NCBI RefSeq assembly: GCF_002217755.1
Contig: NZ_BCFL01000024.1
Span: forward strand, 248,001 to 312,000
Length of the DNA: 64,000 nucleotides
Direction: 5' to 3'
Source of the DNA: Streptomyces hyaluromycini
GTDB taxonomy: Bacteria > Actinomycetota > Actinomycetes > Streptomycetales > Streptomycetaceae
The position numbers were made by a program, and so were the translations under genes. The notes beneath the pieces are model-generated. The model was not told where the DNA came from. It did no database searches and saw nothing but the letters and a program-made list of their open reading frames with translations. Shown here one piece after another: positions 54,307 to 63,765 of the stretch (position 1 is the stretch's first letter; each line of letters begins with the position of its first letter).

Positions 54307-55842
54307 TCAGTGCGCCGCGCAGCCCCCGGTCGCCACCGGCAGCGGCTCCGGTACGCCGATCTTCGGCAGCCCCAGCAGCACGCCCGCCGGCTTGGCGGTC
54401 TCGGCCGCGTTCCGCTTCTCCCAGGCGTCGCCGGCGCGGGTGCGCCGTACGCCGAGCACCGGGCCCTCGGCGAGGAGGTGGTGCGGGGCGGCGTAGGTGA
54501 TCTCGACCGTGACGACGTCGCCGGGGCGGACGTCCTGGTCCGGCTTGGTGAAGTGGACCAGGCGGTTGTCGGGGGCGCGGCCGGAGAGGCGGTGGGTGGC
54601 GCCGTCCTTGCGGCCCTCGCCCTCGGCGACCATCAGCTCCAGGGTGCGGCCGACCTGCTTCTTGTTCTCGTCCCAGGAGATCTCCTCCTGGAGGGCGACG
54701 AGACGCTCGTAGCGCGCCTGGACGACCTCCTTGGGGATCTGGTTCTCCATGGTCGCGGCGGGGGTGCCGGGCCGCTTGGAGTACTGGAAGGTGAAGGCCT
54801 GCGTGAAGCGGGCCTCGCGCACGGCGTGCATCGTCTGCTCGAAGTCCTCCTCGGTCTCGCCGGGGAAGCCCACGATGATGTCGGTGGTGATCGCCGCGTG
54901 CGGGATCGCGGCCCGCACCTTCTCGATGATCCCGAGGTAGCGCTCCTGCCGGTACGAGCGGCGCATCGCCTTCAGGACGGTGTCCGAGCCGGACTGCATC
55001 GGCATGTGCAGCTGCGGCATCACGTTCGGGGTCTCGGCCATGGCCGCGATCACGTCGTCGGTGAAGTCACGGGGGTGCGGGGACGTGAACCGCACCCGCT
55101 CCAGGCCCTCGATGCTCCCGCACGCGCGCAGCAGCTTGCTGAAGGCCTCGCGGTCGCCGATGTCGGAGCCGTACGCGTTGACGTTCTGCCCGAGCAGCGT
55201 GATCTCGGAGACACCCTCGGCCACCAGGGCCTCGATCTCGGCGAGGATGTCGCCGGTGCGGCGGTCCTTCTCCTTGCCGCGCAGGGCCGGGACGATGCAG
55301 AAGGTGCAGGTGTTGTTGCAGCCGACGGAGATGGAGACCCAGGCCGCGTAGGCGCTCTCGCGCCGGGTCGGCAGGGTGGAGGGGAAGGCCTCCAGCGACT
55401 CGGCGATCTCGACCTGGGCCTCTTCCTGGACGCGGGCGCGCTCCAGCAGGACCGGCAGCTTGCCGATGTTGTGCGTGCCGAAGACGACGTCGACCCAGGG
55501 GGCCTTGCGCACGATGGTGTCGCGGTCCTTCTGCGCCAGGCAGCCGCCGACCGCGATCTGCATCCCGGGCCGCTCCGCCTTCCTCGGCGCGAGCCGGCCG
55601 AGGTTGCCGTACAGCCGGTTGTCGGCGTTCTCCCGGACCGCGCACGTGTTGAAGACGACGACGTCGGCATCGCCGTCGGACCCCTCGGGGGCGCGCACGT
55701 ACCCGGCCTCCTCCAGCAGCCCGGACAATCGCTCGGAGTCGTGGACGTTCATCTGGCACCCGTAGGTACGGACTTCATAGGTCTTGGGTGCTGATACGTC
55801 CACTACGTCCACTGCGGGGCTCCGGTCGCTGCTCCTGGTCAT
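54307..55842 (-). CDS. miaB: tRNA-2-methylthio-N6-dimethylallyladenosine synthase MiaB
   Basis: 511 aa. The N-terminal UPF0004 domain has three cluster-binding Cys in YGCQMN, NTCAVRE and VGGCLAQ. The radical SAM motif is CNNTCTFC, and the TRAM domain is at the C terminus (VRPGDVVTVEITYAAPHHLL in pieces). It methylthiolates i6A37 in tRNA using two iron-sulfur clusters and SAM. The substrate is made by MiaA, encoded 2 kb to the left. It starts the minus-strand run miaB - 96-aa protein - dioxygenase-fold protein. Confidence 0.96.
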   Translation of the reverse strand: MTRSSDRSPAVDVVDVSAPKTYEVRTYGCQMNVHDSERLSGLLEEAGYVRAPEGSDGDADVVVFNTCAVRENADNRLYGNLGRLAPRKAERPGMQIAVGGCLAQKDRDTIVRKAPWVDVVFGTHNIGKLPVLLERARVQEEAQVEIAESLEAFPSTLPTRRESAYAAWVSISVGCNNTCTFCIVPALRGKEKDRRTGDILAEIEALVAEGVSEITLLGQNVNAYGSDIGDREAFSKLLRACGSIEGLERVRFTSPHPRDFTDDVIAAMAETPNVMPQLHMPMQSGSDTVLKAMRRSYRQERYLGIIEKVRAAIPHAAITTDIIVGFPGETEEDFEQTMHAVREARFTQAFTFQYSKRPGTPAATMENQIPKEVVQARYERLVALQEEISWDENKKQVGRTLELMVAEGEGRKDGATHRLSGRAPDNRLVHFTKPDQDVRPGDVVTVEITYAAPHHLLAEGPVLGVRRTRAGDAWEKRNAAETAKPAGVLLGLPKIGVPEPLPVATGGCAAH

Positions 55843-56070
55843 GCGTCAAGGGTAGGCGCTGTTCCCGGAACCCTGTCCCCACCCGTCCCGGGGCCGGGGT
55901 TCCAGGGGGAAAGCCTCTGATCATGGTGCGGCGGCACACCCATGCACAGGCATGTCACAGCACACCACTAGAGTTCTCGATCACTTGACCGACCAGGGAG
56001 CGCCGGGGGGAACCTCTCTCGGGTCCTTGCGCTCCCGGTCGCAGTGCACCGAATTCTCTGGGGGGACACC

Positions 56071-57735
56071 ATGAGACGCAGCACCTTCCTGGCGGCAGCC
56101 ACCGCGACCGCGCTGTCCGCCTCCCTGTTCACGGGGCTCTCTCCCGCCCGGGCGGACGGGACCGGCGGCGGTCCCGTGCTGTCCGACGCCGACGGCTGGG
56201 ACGAGCCGGGTCTGCTCTTTGTGACGGCGCACTCCGACAGCCCGCTCACCCGCATCACGGCCCACTTCTATCCGCTGGACGCGCCGGACGGGGCAGCCGA
56301 AGCCGGATCGACCGAGGACTTCACCCAGTACTCGGGGGAGGACGCCCGGTCCGGAGTCTGGCGGGCGCCGGTCCACCTGGCGGCACTCGGCGACTACCGG
56401 GTCACCGTCGATCTGCAGGACGCCTCCGGCGCCACCGTCACCGGTGCGCTGTCCCCGCACCCCCTGCGGTACCGGACCATCGTCACGATCTCCGATCTCA
56501 CCACCACCCCGAGCGTGCCGGACTACCTCCACCAAGAGGTCTCCGTCAGCGGCACGGTCGTCGCCCGGGATCCCCGCGACCCCGGCACCCCGGCTCCCGC
56601 CGAGGGCACGCCCGTCGGCGTCTACACCGTGCGCGGCCGGACGACCGCGACCGCGACCGCCGGCGCCGACGGCCGCTTCACCACCGCCTTCCTCCCCACC
56701 ATGCCCTTCGACACACTGTCCGCCATACCCCAGGCCTCCGACAGCCACCCGGGGGCGATCGACCTGCCGACGTACCCCCAGGACCTGCACACCACCCAGG
56801 CACCGGTCCGCTTCTCGGCGAGCACGCACGCCCTGAACCTGAAGCAGGGCGCCACCGGAACCGTCACCGGTCACGCGGAGATCCAGACCACCTCCGGCTG
56901 GCAGCCGCTGCCGCACACCACGATCACCCTCCTGGACTCCAGGATCGTGGCCGGCCAGACCACCACCGACAGCCGGGGCGACTACACCCTGCGCGTCTCC
57001 TCGAACAGCCCCGCCCCAAGCGCCGACCTCATCGCCGGCGCCGACGGCTCGCCCTTCCAGCAGATCGCCACCCAACCCTTCAGCCTCCACGTCGCCTACA
57101 CCACCCACATCGACCTGACCGCGTCCCTCAAGGACGACGGGTCCATGCCGACCTACGGCTACGTCTACTACGAAGAGGCACGCGCCCACTGGCCCGCCAA
57201 GCCCACCGTCACCCTGCAGTACTCCAAGGACGGCAAGACCGGCTGGAAGAACGCCGCCACCGTGCCGCTCCCGATCCGCTACAACAAGCCCCTGTTCCAG
57301 GAGTGGTTCGACCGCACCCTCACCGCGCCGGACACCGACGCCTACTGGCGGGCCCGCTTCGACGGCAACCCCGACCTGGGCACCAGCACCACCAAGCCCG
57401 TGCACCTCTATCGCTACGCCACCCGCATCACCGGCTTCCACGCCTCCCCCGACCCGGTCCGCAAGGGGCAGCCGATCAGCTTCGCCGGCACCCTGCAGTA
57501 CAAGAAGGGCGCCACCTGGAAGCCGCTCTACGGCGGCTCACCCAGCCTCTACTTCAAGCCCCGCGGCTCCAGCACCTACCACTACGTCTGCGACCTGGAC
57601 ACCGACAAGCACGGCCACCTCGTCGGCATGGTGAGCGCCGAGCGGGACGGCACCTATGCCCTCGCCGTCAACCGCCAGACCGGTGACCACTACCTCAGAA
57701 GCGCCAGGGTCACCGACTACGTCGACGTCCGCTGA
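56071..57735 (+). CDS. Secreted hypothetical protein with Ig-like beta domains
   Basis: 554 aa from the ATG at 56071 with GGGGGGA close upstream. A Sec/Tat-like signal peptide (MRRSTFLAAATATALSASLF then ARA, residues ~1-28). The mature part consists of beta-rich segments, with three or four repeated ~110-aa modules: ITAHFYP..., VSGTVVAR...GADGRFTTAF, VTGHAEIQTTSGWQPLPHT..., GTLQYKKGATWKPLYGG. The latter resemble bacterial Ig-like/carbohydrate-exposed domains. No catalytic motif. It is secreted and likely extracellular. The next gene is also a secreted protein in the same direction. Confidence 0.75.
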   Translation: MRRSTFLAAATATALSASLFTGLSPARADGTGGGPVLSDADGWDEPGLLFVTAHSDSPLTRITAHFYPLDAPDGAAEAGSTEDFTQYSGEDARSGVWRAPVHLAALGDYRVTVDLQDASGATVTGALSPHPLRYRTIVTISDLTTTPSVPDYLHQEVSVSGTVVARDPRDPGTPAPAEGTPVGVYTVRGRTTATATAGADGRFTTAFLPTMPFDTLSAIPQASDSHPGAIDLPTYPQDLHTTQAPVRFSASTHALNLKQGATGTVTGHAEIQTTSGWQPLPHTTITLLDSRIVAGQTTTDSRGDYTLRVSSNSPAPSADLIAGADGSPFQQIATQPFSLHVAYTTHIDLTASLKDDGSMPTYGYVYYEEARAHWPAKPTVTLQYSKDGKTGWKNAATVPLPIRYNKPLFQEWFDRTLTAPDTDAYWRARFDGNPDLGTSTTKPVHLYRYATRITGFHASPDPVRKGQPISFAGTLQYKKGATWKPLYGGSPSLYFKPRGSSTYHYVCDLDTDKHGHLVGMVSAERDGTYALAVNRQTGDHYLRSARVTDYVDVR

Positions 57736-57900
57736 ACCGCCGTCCTCCTGTCCCGGCGCCGAGTTCTTACGGAGATCTTTCGTGCGGGCCGGGTCCGGAA
57801 AGGACGGCGGTGCCGGCGACGCGGATCTGGTGTGAGGCCGAGGCAGGTCTCGCATCAGTGCCGGCGGCCGATGCCGCCGCGTCGACAGGAGCGCAGGAAC

Positions 57901-59067
57901 ATGACGATGGACATGAAGACGGTGGCCATGAAGACGGTGGGCATGAGGTCGAAGGCCGTCGCGGCGGTCGCCGTGATGGCGGCCGCCGGGGTGTCTCTCG
58001 CGCTGGGCGCCGGATCCGCCTCGGCGTACCCGGGCGGCACCCCCGGGGCCGTGTTCGTGCAGACCGACGGGGTGACGGGCAACGCCGTGGTGGCCTACAG
58101 CCGTGCCGCGGACGGCACGCTGCACCGCGGCGGCGTGTACCGGACCGGCGGGCTGGGCGGCGTCCTGGACGGCTCGGCGGTCGACCACCTCGCCTCGCAG
58201 GGGTCGCTGACATACGACAGGGCGCAGGGTCTGCTGTACACCGTGAACGCCGGCAGCGACACGGTCACGGTGTTCTCGGTCCGGGGCGACAAGCTGATCC
58301 GTCGTCAGATCGTCTCGTCCGGAGGCGACTTCCCGGTGAGCGTGGCCGTCCACGGTGACCTGGTGTACGTGCTCAACGCGCTCGGCGGCGGCTCCGTGCA
58401 GGGCTTCCGGAGCGTGCACGGCTCGCTGGTGAAGGTGCCCTCCTGGCACCGCTCCCTCGGCCTGGACCCGGCCGCCACGCCCCAGTTCACGCACACCCCC
58501 GGGCAGCTCGCCTTCACCCCGGACGGCCGCGCGCTGGTGGTGACCACGAAGGCCGGCGCCAACACCATAGACGTGTTCCCGGTGCACCGGACCGGCATCG
58601 CGGCCCGGCCCGTGGTCACCGCCACTCCCGGCGCGGTCCCCTTCGGCTTCACCTTCGACGCCCGGGGGCGGCTGGTGGTGACCGAGGCGGGCACCAACTC
58701 GGTGGCCACCTTCCGGATCGGTGCGGACCTGCGGCTGACGAAGGTCTCGGAGGTGGCGACCGGTCAGGCGGCGACCTGCTGGATCGCCCGGGACGGCGCG
58801 CACGTGTACGCCTCCAACGCGGGCAGCGGCACGCTGTCCGGCCTGCGGGTCGGCGCGGACGGTTCGCTCACGGCGGTCGGCACCACCGCGACCGGTGCCG
58901 GCACGGTGGACGCCGACGTCTCCTCGGACGGCCGCTTCCTGTACGCGCAGACCGGCAAGGAGGGCGGCGTCGACGAGTTCCGCGTGAACGGCGACGGCTC
59001 ACTGACCCGGGTGGGTTCGGTCGTCGTCCCCGACGCTGTCGGCGGCGAGGGCATCGCCGCCTCCTGA
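57901..59067 (+). CDS. Secreted beta-propeller (lactonase-like / YVTN) protein
   Basis: 388 aa from the ATG at 57901 with CAGGAA upstream. The N terminus carries a short repeat (DMKTVAMKTVGM), then a signal peptide (AVAAVAVMAAAGVSLALGAGSASA). The mature part consists of 7-bladed propeller repeats with recurring VYVLNALGGGSV-, LVVTEAGTNSVATF- and VYASNAGSGTLSG-type blades, as in 3-carboxymuconate-cyclase/6-phosphogluconolactonase (Pgl) and YVTN families. Whether it has lactonase activity cannot be told. It lies next to the ECF sigma operon but convergent with it. Confidence 0.82.
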   Translation: MTMDMKTVAMKTVGMRSKAVAAVAVMAAAGVSLALGAGSASAYPGGTPGAVFVQTDGVTGNAVVAYSRAADGTLHRGGVYRTGGLGGVLDGSAVDHLASQGSLTYDRAQGLLYTVNAGSDTVTVFSVRGDKLIRRQIVSSGGDFPVSVAVHGDLVYVLNALGGGSVQGFRSVHGSLVKVPSWHRSLGLDPAATPQFTHTPGQLAFTPDGRALVVTTKAGANTIDVFPVHRTGIAARPVVTATPGAVPFGFTFDARGRLVVTEAGTNSVATFRIGADLRLTKVSEVATGQAATCWIARDGAHVYASNAGSGTLSGLRVGADGSLTAVGTTATGAGTVDADVSSDGRFLYAQTGKEGGVDEFRVNGDGSLTRVGSVVVPDAVGGEGIAAS

Positions 59068-59101
59068 CGGCAGGCCGCTCGCCGTCGTGCCGGGCCCGGG
59101 T

Positions 59102-59335
59102 TCAGGTGCCCAGCACGGCGGCGAGCAGCCCGTGGTAGTCCTCGTCGCAGGGGCCGCAGGAGAGCAGGTGCGCCGAGACACCCGGCCAGTGGAGCTCGGG
59201 ATCGTCTCCCGCGGCCTTGAGCTCCACGTACACATGGAGCACGCGCAGCGCCTCGTCGCAGCCCACGTCCCTCGGGTCCGTGGTCAGGAACCTCTCCAGC
59301 GACGCCCGCGCGGAGAGCCGGTCCGGCTCCGTCAT
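59102..59335 (-). CDS. Putative zinc-binding anti-sigma factor
   Basis: 77 aa. The central HLLSCGPC (His-x3-Cys-x2-Cys) with an earlier Cys in VGCDEALRV is a zinc anti-sigma (ZAS)-like motif. Its start overlaps the stop of the upstream sigma factor gene by four bases (ATGA), so the two are coupled and the protein probably binds and inhibits that sigma. It is shorter than full anti-sigma factors and lacks a transmembrane segment, so it would act in the cytoplasm. Confidence 0.75.
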   Translation of the reverse strand: MTEPDRLSARASLERFLTTDPRDVGCDEALRVLHVYVELKAAGDDPELHWPGVSAHLLSCGPCDEDYHGLLAAVLGT

Positions 59336-60030
59336 GACCGCCTCCCGGGGATCTCGTCCAGATAGCCCTGCGCCACGAGATGGTCGCGCAGCCTGCGCCG
59401 GGCGTCGAACATCGTCTTGTAGACGGCGTTCCGGCTGGTCCCGAGTTCCAGGACCAGCGTGTCCAGCGGTACGGCGTCGAGGACCAGCGACACGAAGACC
59501 CGGCGCTGATGGCGCGTCAGTACCTGGTCCGCCGCCGCGCGCACGGCGGCGGCCAGGGCGCGTGCCGCGGACGAGTCCGCGGGGTCGGCGCCGAGCCGGT
59601 CGGGCAGGCGGTCCCAGTCCTCGCCGTCGAGTTCCGCCCGCCGGGTGCGCCAGAAGTGGCGGCCGATCTTCGCCGAGACCTCCAGGACGACGAACCGGTA
59701 GGCCCAGGTGGTGAACCGGCTCTCCCCGCGGAAGTCGCCGACCTTCCTGGTGATGGCGAGGAGAGCGTCCGCGGCGGCCTGGTGGGCGAGGTCGTCGACC
59801 TCGGGTCCTTCGAAGCCGTACCGGGAACGCCGTCTGGCCAGTTCCCTTCTGGCGATCCGCAGAAGCTCGCCGTGCAGCCGGGTGCAGGTCTGCTCGTAGG
59901 CGGCCCCGGCCGAGGACAGGCCCCGCACCCAGGAGGCCGAGACCGGGTCGAACGCGTGCGCCGCGTCGGCGGGCGCCGCGGCCGGCTCCCGCGCCGGCTC
60001 GCCCTGCTCATGTCTGGTCACCGACCCCAT
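59332..60030 (-). CDS. ECF-type RNA polymerase sigma factor
   Basis: About 232 aa from the ATG at 60030; starts at 60039 or 60021 are also possible. Region 2 is at ~75-150 (DDLAHQAAADALLAITRK, SRFTTWAYRFV) and region 4 near the C terminus (DQVLTRHQRRVFVSLVL and LDTLVLELGTSRNAVYKTM). A ~50-residue Pro/Ala N-terminal extension precedes it. It redirects polymerase to a regulon not visible here. It is divergent from the iron-box-controlled ABC operon, with a 136-base region between. Confidence 0.88.
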   Translation of the reverse strand: MGSVTRHEQGEPAREPAAAPADAAHAFDPVSASWVRGLSSAGAAYEQTCTRLHGELLRIARRELARRRSRYGFEGPEVDDLAHQAAADALLAITRKVGDFRGESRFTTWAYRFVVLEVSAKIGRHFWRTRRAELDGEDWDRLPDRLGADPADSSAARALAAAVRAAADQVLTRHQRRVFVSLVLDAVPLDTLVLELGTSRNAVYKTMFDARRRLRDHLVAQGYLDEIPGRRS

Positions 60031-60122
60031 GGGCCCCATCGTAAGCGCCGCGAGCGGGGCTCGCGGGGGCCGGTGGCGGCAAGGCGTGGTGGGGATACGG
60101 GGATTGACGCCACCACATTTAC

Positions 60123-60141
60123 TTAGAGTAGCCTTGCCTAA
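60123..60141. promoter_or_regulatory. Iron box (DmdR/IdeR-type operator)
   Basis: TTAGAGTAGCCTTGCCTAA matches the 19-bp iron-box consensus TTAGGTTAGGCTAACCTAA at 14 of 19 positions, with both TTAG/CTAA ends intact. It lies 26 bases upstream of the first ABC gene, and a TTGACG -35 candidate lies at 60104-60109. DmdR1 should repress the ABC operon in iron-replete cells. Confidence 0.75.
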
Positions 60142-60166
60142 GTTGACCGCTTCCGGAGGGTGGCCG

Positions 60167-61864
60167 GTGGGATCAGGGGAACTGTCGGGGCGGGACGTCC
60201 TGGCGAGCTCGGTCAAAGGACAGGGGCGGCGGGTCGCTCTCGGCGCGGCGCTCGGCTGTGTGCACCAGCTCGGGGAGGCCCTGGTCCCCGTGCTCATCGG
60301 CGTCGTCGTCGACCAGGCCGTGGCCGGGCGCGACGCCGGGCGTCTGGTGCTGTGGCTGGCCGTGCTGGCCGTCCTGTACGTGTGCCTGTCGTGGAGTTTC
60401 CGGCTGGGCGCGCGGGCCGGGGAACGCGGGGCCGAGGAGGCCGCCCACGAGCTCCGGCTGGCGGTCGTGCGCAGGGTGCTCGACCCGCGGGGCGGCGCCG
60501 AGGCGGACCGGCTCTCCGGTGAGCTGGCCAACGTCGCCACCGAGGACGCCAAGCGCGTCGGAGCGGTCAACATGGCGCTGATGAGCGGGATCTGGGCGGT
60601 CGCCGGCATCGCGGTGAGCGCCGTGGCGCTGCTGCTGACGTCCGTGCCGCTCGGTCTGATCGTGCTGCTGGGCACTCCCGTGCTGCTGTGGCTCGGGCAT
60701 CTGCTCAGCAAGCCCCTGGAGCGGCGCAGCGCGGCCGAGCAGGACCGGGCCGCGGGCGCGGCGGGGGTCGCGGCCGACCTGGTGGCCGGGCTGCGGGTGC
60801 TGAAGGGGCTCGGCGCGCAGCGGGCCGCGGTCGAGCGCTACCGCCGCACCAGCCAGGTCTCCCTCGCGGCCACCCTGCGCGCGGCGCGGGCCGAGTCGTG
60901 GCAGACCGGGCTCGTACTGGCCCTCACCGGCGGGTTCATCGCGCTGATCGCCTGGGTGGGCGGCCGGCTGGCGCTCGACGGCTCCCTCACCTTGGGGCAG
61001 TTGGTCTCGGCCGTCGGCCTGGCGCTGTTCCTCCTTGGACCGTTGGAGACGTTCGCCTGGGTCAACGCCGAACTGGCGCAGGGGCGTGCCTCCGCCGCCC
61101 GGATCGCCGAGGTGCTCTCCGCGGGGCCCGCCGTCACGGGCGGCGACGAGCCGGTTCCGGACGCGGTGCGCGGGGAGTTGCGGCTGCGCGGGGTACGGCT
61201 CGGCGGCCTCGACGGTGTGGACCTCGACGTGCCCGCCGGGCGGCTGACCGGGATCGCGGTGACGGATCCGGCCTGCGCCGAGGCCCTGTTGAGCTGCCTG
61301 GGCCGGGAGGCCGACCCGGAAGCGGGCTCGGTCGAGCTGGACGGCGTGCCGCTGACCCGGCTGGACCCGGCCCGGCTGCGGGCCGCGGTGCTGGTCGCCG
61401 CGCACGACGCCGCGCTGTTCGAGGGCTCCCTCGCCGGCAACGTGGTCCCCGCGGGCACGGCCGACGACACGCTGACGGCACGCGCCCTGGCCGCCGCCGA
61501 CGCCGACGAGGTGGTCCGCTCGCTGCCGCACGGCGCGGCCACCGGGGTGGGCGAGGGCGGGCGTTCCCTGTCCGGCGGGCAGCGGCAGCGGGTCCTGCTG
61601 GCGCGGGCCCTGCGGGCCGGACCCCCCGTCCTGGTCGTGCACGATCCGACGACCGCGGTGGACGCGGTCACCGAGGCCCGGATCGCCGAGGGGCTCAGGG
61701 AGTTCAGGCAGGGCCGTACGACGGTCGTGGTGACCAACAGCCCGGCGCTGCTCTCCGTCGCCGACCGGGTGGTGCTGCTGGACGGCGGCCGGGTCGGCGC
61801 CGAGGGCACCCACGCGGAACTCGCCCGGACCCATGAGACCTACCGGACGGCGGTACTGGCATGA
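60167..61864 (+). CDS. ABC transporter (fused TMD-NBD), degenerate ATPase half
   Basis: 565 aa from the GTG at 60167 with GGAGGG upstream. About six transmembrane helices (residues ~15-300) precede an NBD in which the signature LSGGQRQR (~467) is intact, but Walker A reads AVTDPACAEALL (~363) without the GxxGxGKS pattern, Walker B/catalytic Glu reads VVHDPT (~490), and the H-loop His is replaced in VVTNS. It should be the non-catalytic half of a heterodimer with the next gene. The partner gene starts within its stop codon (ATGA). The iron box upstream indicates iron-regulated transport, likely of a siderophore. Confidence 0.9.
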   Translation: MGSGELSGRDVLASSVKGQGRRVALGAALGCVHQLGEALVPVLIGVVVDQAVAGRDAGRLVLWLAVLAVLYVCLSWSFRLGARAGERGAEEAAHELRLAVVRRVLDPRGGAEADRLSGELANVATEDAKRVGAVNMALMSGIWAVAGIAVSAVALLLTSVPLGLIVLLGTPVLLWLGHLLSKPLERRSAAEQDRAAGAAGVAADLVAGLRVLKGLGAQRAAVERYRRTSQVSLAATLRAARAESWQTGLVLALTGGFIALIAWVGGRLALDGSLTLGQLVSAVGLALFLLGPLETFAWVNAELAQGRASAARIAEVLSAGPAVTGGDEPVPDAVRGELRLRGVRLGGLDGVDLDVPAGRLTGIAVTDPACAEALLSCLGREADPEAGSVELDGVPLTRLDPARLRAAVLVAAHDAALFEGSLAGNVVPAGTADDTLTARALAAADADEVVRSLPHGAATGVGEGGRSLSGGQRQRVLLARALRAGPPVLVVHDPTTAVDAVTEARIAEGLREFRQGRTTVVVTNSPALLSVADRVVLLDGGRVGAEGTHAELARTHETYRTAVLA

Positions 61865-63675
61865 CGGACGTCAGCGCAGGGCCGGACAGCACCGCAGGGC
61901 CCGACGGCGCCGAGCGCGACCTGCTGCCCACGGCCACGCCCGCCCGCACCCGCGCGGCCGTACGCGAACTCCTGCGGCCCGACCGGAAGCTGGCGGCCGC
62001 CGGCTTCGGCACCCTGATGGTCGCCACGGCCGTCGGACTGCTCACCCAGCCGCTGCTCGGGCACATCGTGGACGTGGTCACCGAGCACCGCTCCCCCGAC
62101 GCGCTCACCCGGCCCGTCCTCGCGCTCGCCGGGGTCGCCGCGGTGCAGGGTCTCACCACCGCGCTGGGCATGTCCCTGGTGTCCCGGCTCGGCGAGACCG
62201 CGCTCGCCCGGCTGCGCGAACTGTTCGTGGAACGCGCCCTGTCGCTGCCCCTGGAGCGACTGGAGCGGGCGGGCTCCGGCGACCTCAACGCCCGGGTCAC
62301 CCGGGACGTCTCCCGGGTCGCCGACGCGGTCCGCACCGCCCTGCCCGAACTCGCCCGCTCCGCGCTGTCGATCGTGCTGACCCTGGCCGCCCTCGCCCTG
62401 CTGGACTGGCGGTTCCTGCTGGCCGCGCTGCTCGCGGTGCCCGTGCAGGCGCACACCGCCCGCTGGTACGTGCGCAACGCCGTGCCCCTGTACGCGCAGG
62501 AGCGGATCGCCACCGGGTCCCAGCAGCAGCAGTTGCTGGACACCATCGGCGGGGCGCGGACGGTACGGGCGTACCGGCTGCAGGACGACCACACCCGCCG
62601 GGTCACCGAGCGCTCGCGGGCGGCGGTGGAGCTGACGATGCGCGGGGTGCGGCTGGTGCTGCGCTTCTACAGCCGGCTGCACATCGCCGAGTACGTGGGC
62701 CTCGCCGCCGTGCTGGTCACCGGGTTCCTGCTGGTCCGGTCCGGCTCAGCGTCGGTCGGTACGGCGACGGCCGCCGCGCTCTACTTCCACAGCCTCTTCG
62801 GGCCGGTCAACACCGCGCTGGTGCTCCTTGACGACGCCCAGTCGGCGACGGCGGGACTGGCCCGGCTGGTCGGGGTCGTCGACGAGCCGGCGCCCGCTGC
62901 GGACGAGCACCCGGACGGTCGTACGACCGGTGTGGCGGGCGATCCGACCGTGACGCTGACCGGGGTCTCGCACGCGTACGTGCCCGGCCGTCCGGTGCTG
63001 CACGGCGTCGACCTGGAGGTGCGGCCCAAGGAGCGGGTCGCGCTGGTCGGCACCACGGGCGCGGGCAAGACGACCCTGGCGCGGCTGGTGGCGGGACTGC
63101 ACCGCCCGGAGGCCGGCCGGGTCGACGTCGGCGGCGCCGAACCGGACGGCTCCGGCCGCCTGGTGGGGCTCGTCACCCAGGAGGTGCACGTCTTCGCCGG
63201 CCCGCTCGCCGACGACCTGCGCCTGGCCCGCCCGGACGCGAGCGCCGAGGAGCTGCGGGACGCGCTGGCCACGGTGGGCGCCCTCGGCTGGGCCGAGGCG
63301 CTGCCGGAGGCGCTGGACACGGTCGTCGGCGACGGCGGGCACCGGCTCACCGCCGACCAGGCCCAGCAACTCGCCCTGGCCCGCCTGCTGCTGGCCGATC
63401 CCCCGGTCGTCGTGCTCGACGAGGCGACCGCCGAGGCGGGCAGCTCCGGTGCCCGGCTGCTCGACGAGGCCGCCGAGCAGGCGCTGCGGGGCCGTACCGC
63501 GCTGGTCGTGGCGCACCGCCTCAGTCAGGCCGCCGCGGCCGACCGGGTGGTGGTGCTGAGCGACGGCCGGGTGGTGGAGGAGGGCACCCACGGCGAACTC
63601 CTCGCCGCCCGGGGCCGGTACGCCGCCCTCTGGCAGGCCTGGTCGGACCACCGCTCCCCCGCCGCCCCCCACTGA
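61861..63675 (+). CDS. ABC transporter (fused TMD-NBD), catalytic partner
   Basis: 604 aa, overlapping the upstream gene by four bases. Six transmembrane helices (~40-320) precede an NBD with Walker A GTTGAGKTT (~396), Q-loop VTQEVHVF, Walker B with catalytic Glu VVVLDEAT (~516) and the H-loop AHRLS. The signature is changed to LTADQAQQL (~496). With the upstream half it forms a heterodimer having one canonical and one degenerate ATP site. The next gene encodes a siderophore-binding lipoprotein, so this is probably an exporter-fold importer as in IrtAB/YbtPQ; export cannot be excluded. Confidence 0.92.
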   Translation: MTDVSAGPDSTAGPDGAERDLLPTATPARTRAAVRELLRPDRKLAAAGFGTLMVATAVGLLTQPLLGHIVDVVTEHRSPDALTRPVLALAGVAAVQGLTTALGMSLVSRLGETALARLRELFVERALSLPLERLERAGSGDLNARVTRDVSRVADAVRTALPELARSALSIVLTLAALALLDWRFLLAALLAVPVQAHTARWYVRNAVPLYAQERIATGSQQQQLLDTIGGARTVRAYRLQDDHTRRVTERSRAAVELTMRGVRLVLRFYSRLHIAEYVGLAAVLVTGFLLVRSGSASVGTATAAALYFHSLFGPVNTALVLLDDAQSATAGLARLVGVVDEPAPAADEHPDGRTTGVAGDPTVTLTGVSHAYVPGRPVLHGVDLEVRPKERVALVGTTGAGKTTLARLVAGLHRPEAGRVDVGGAEPDGSGRLVGLVTQEVHVFAGPLADDLRLARPDASAEELRDALATVGALGWAEALPEALDTVVGDGGHRLTADQAQQLALARLLLADPPVVVLDEATAEAGSSGARLLDEAAEQALRGRTALVVAHRLSQAAAADRVVVLSDGRVVEEGTHGELLAARGRYAALWQAWSDHRSPAAPH

Positions 63676-63765
63676 TCCCCGGAAGACCAAGCCGCCCCCC
63701 GCCGGTCCCATCGCAGAGAACAGCCGAGAACAGCCGAGAACGGCCAAGACCAGAAGGATCAGCCG

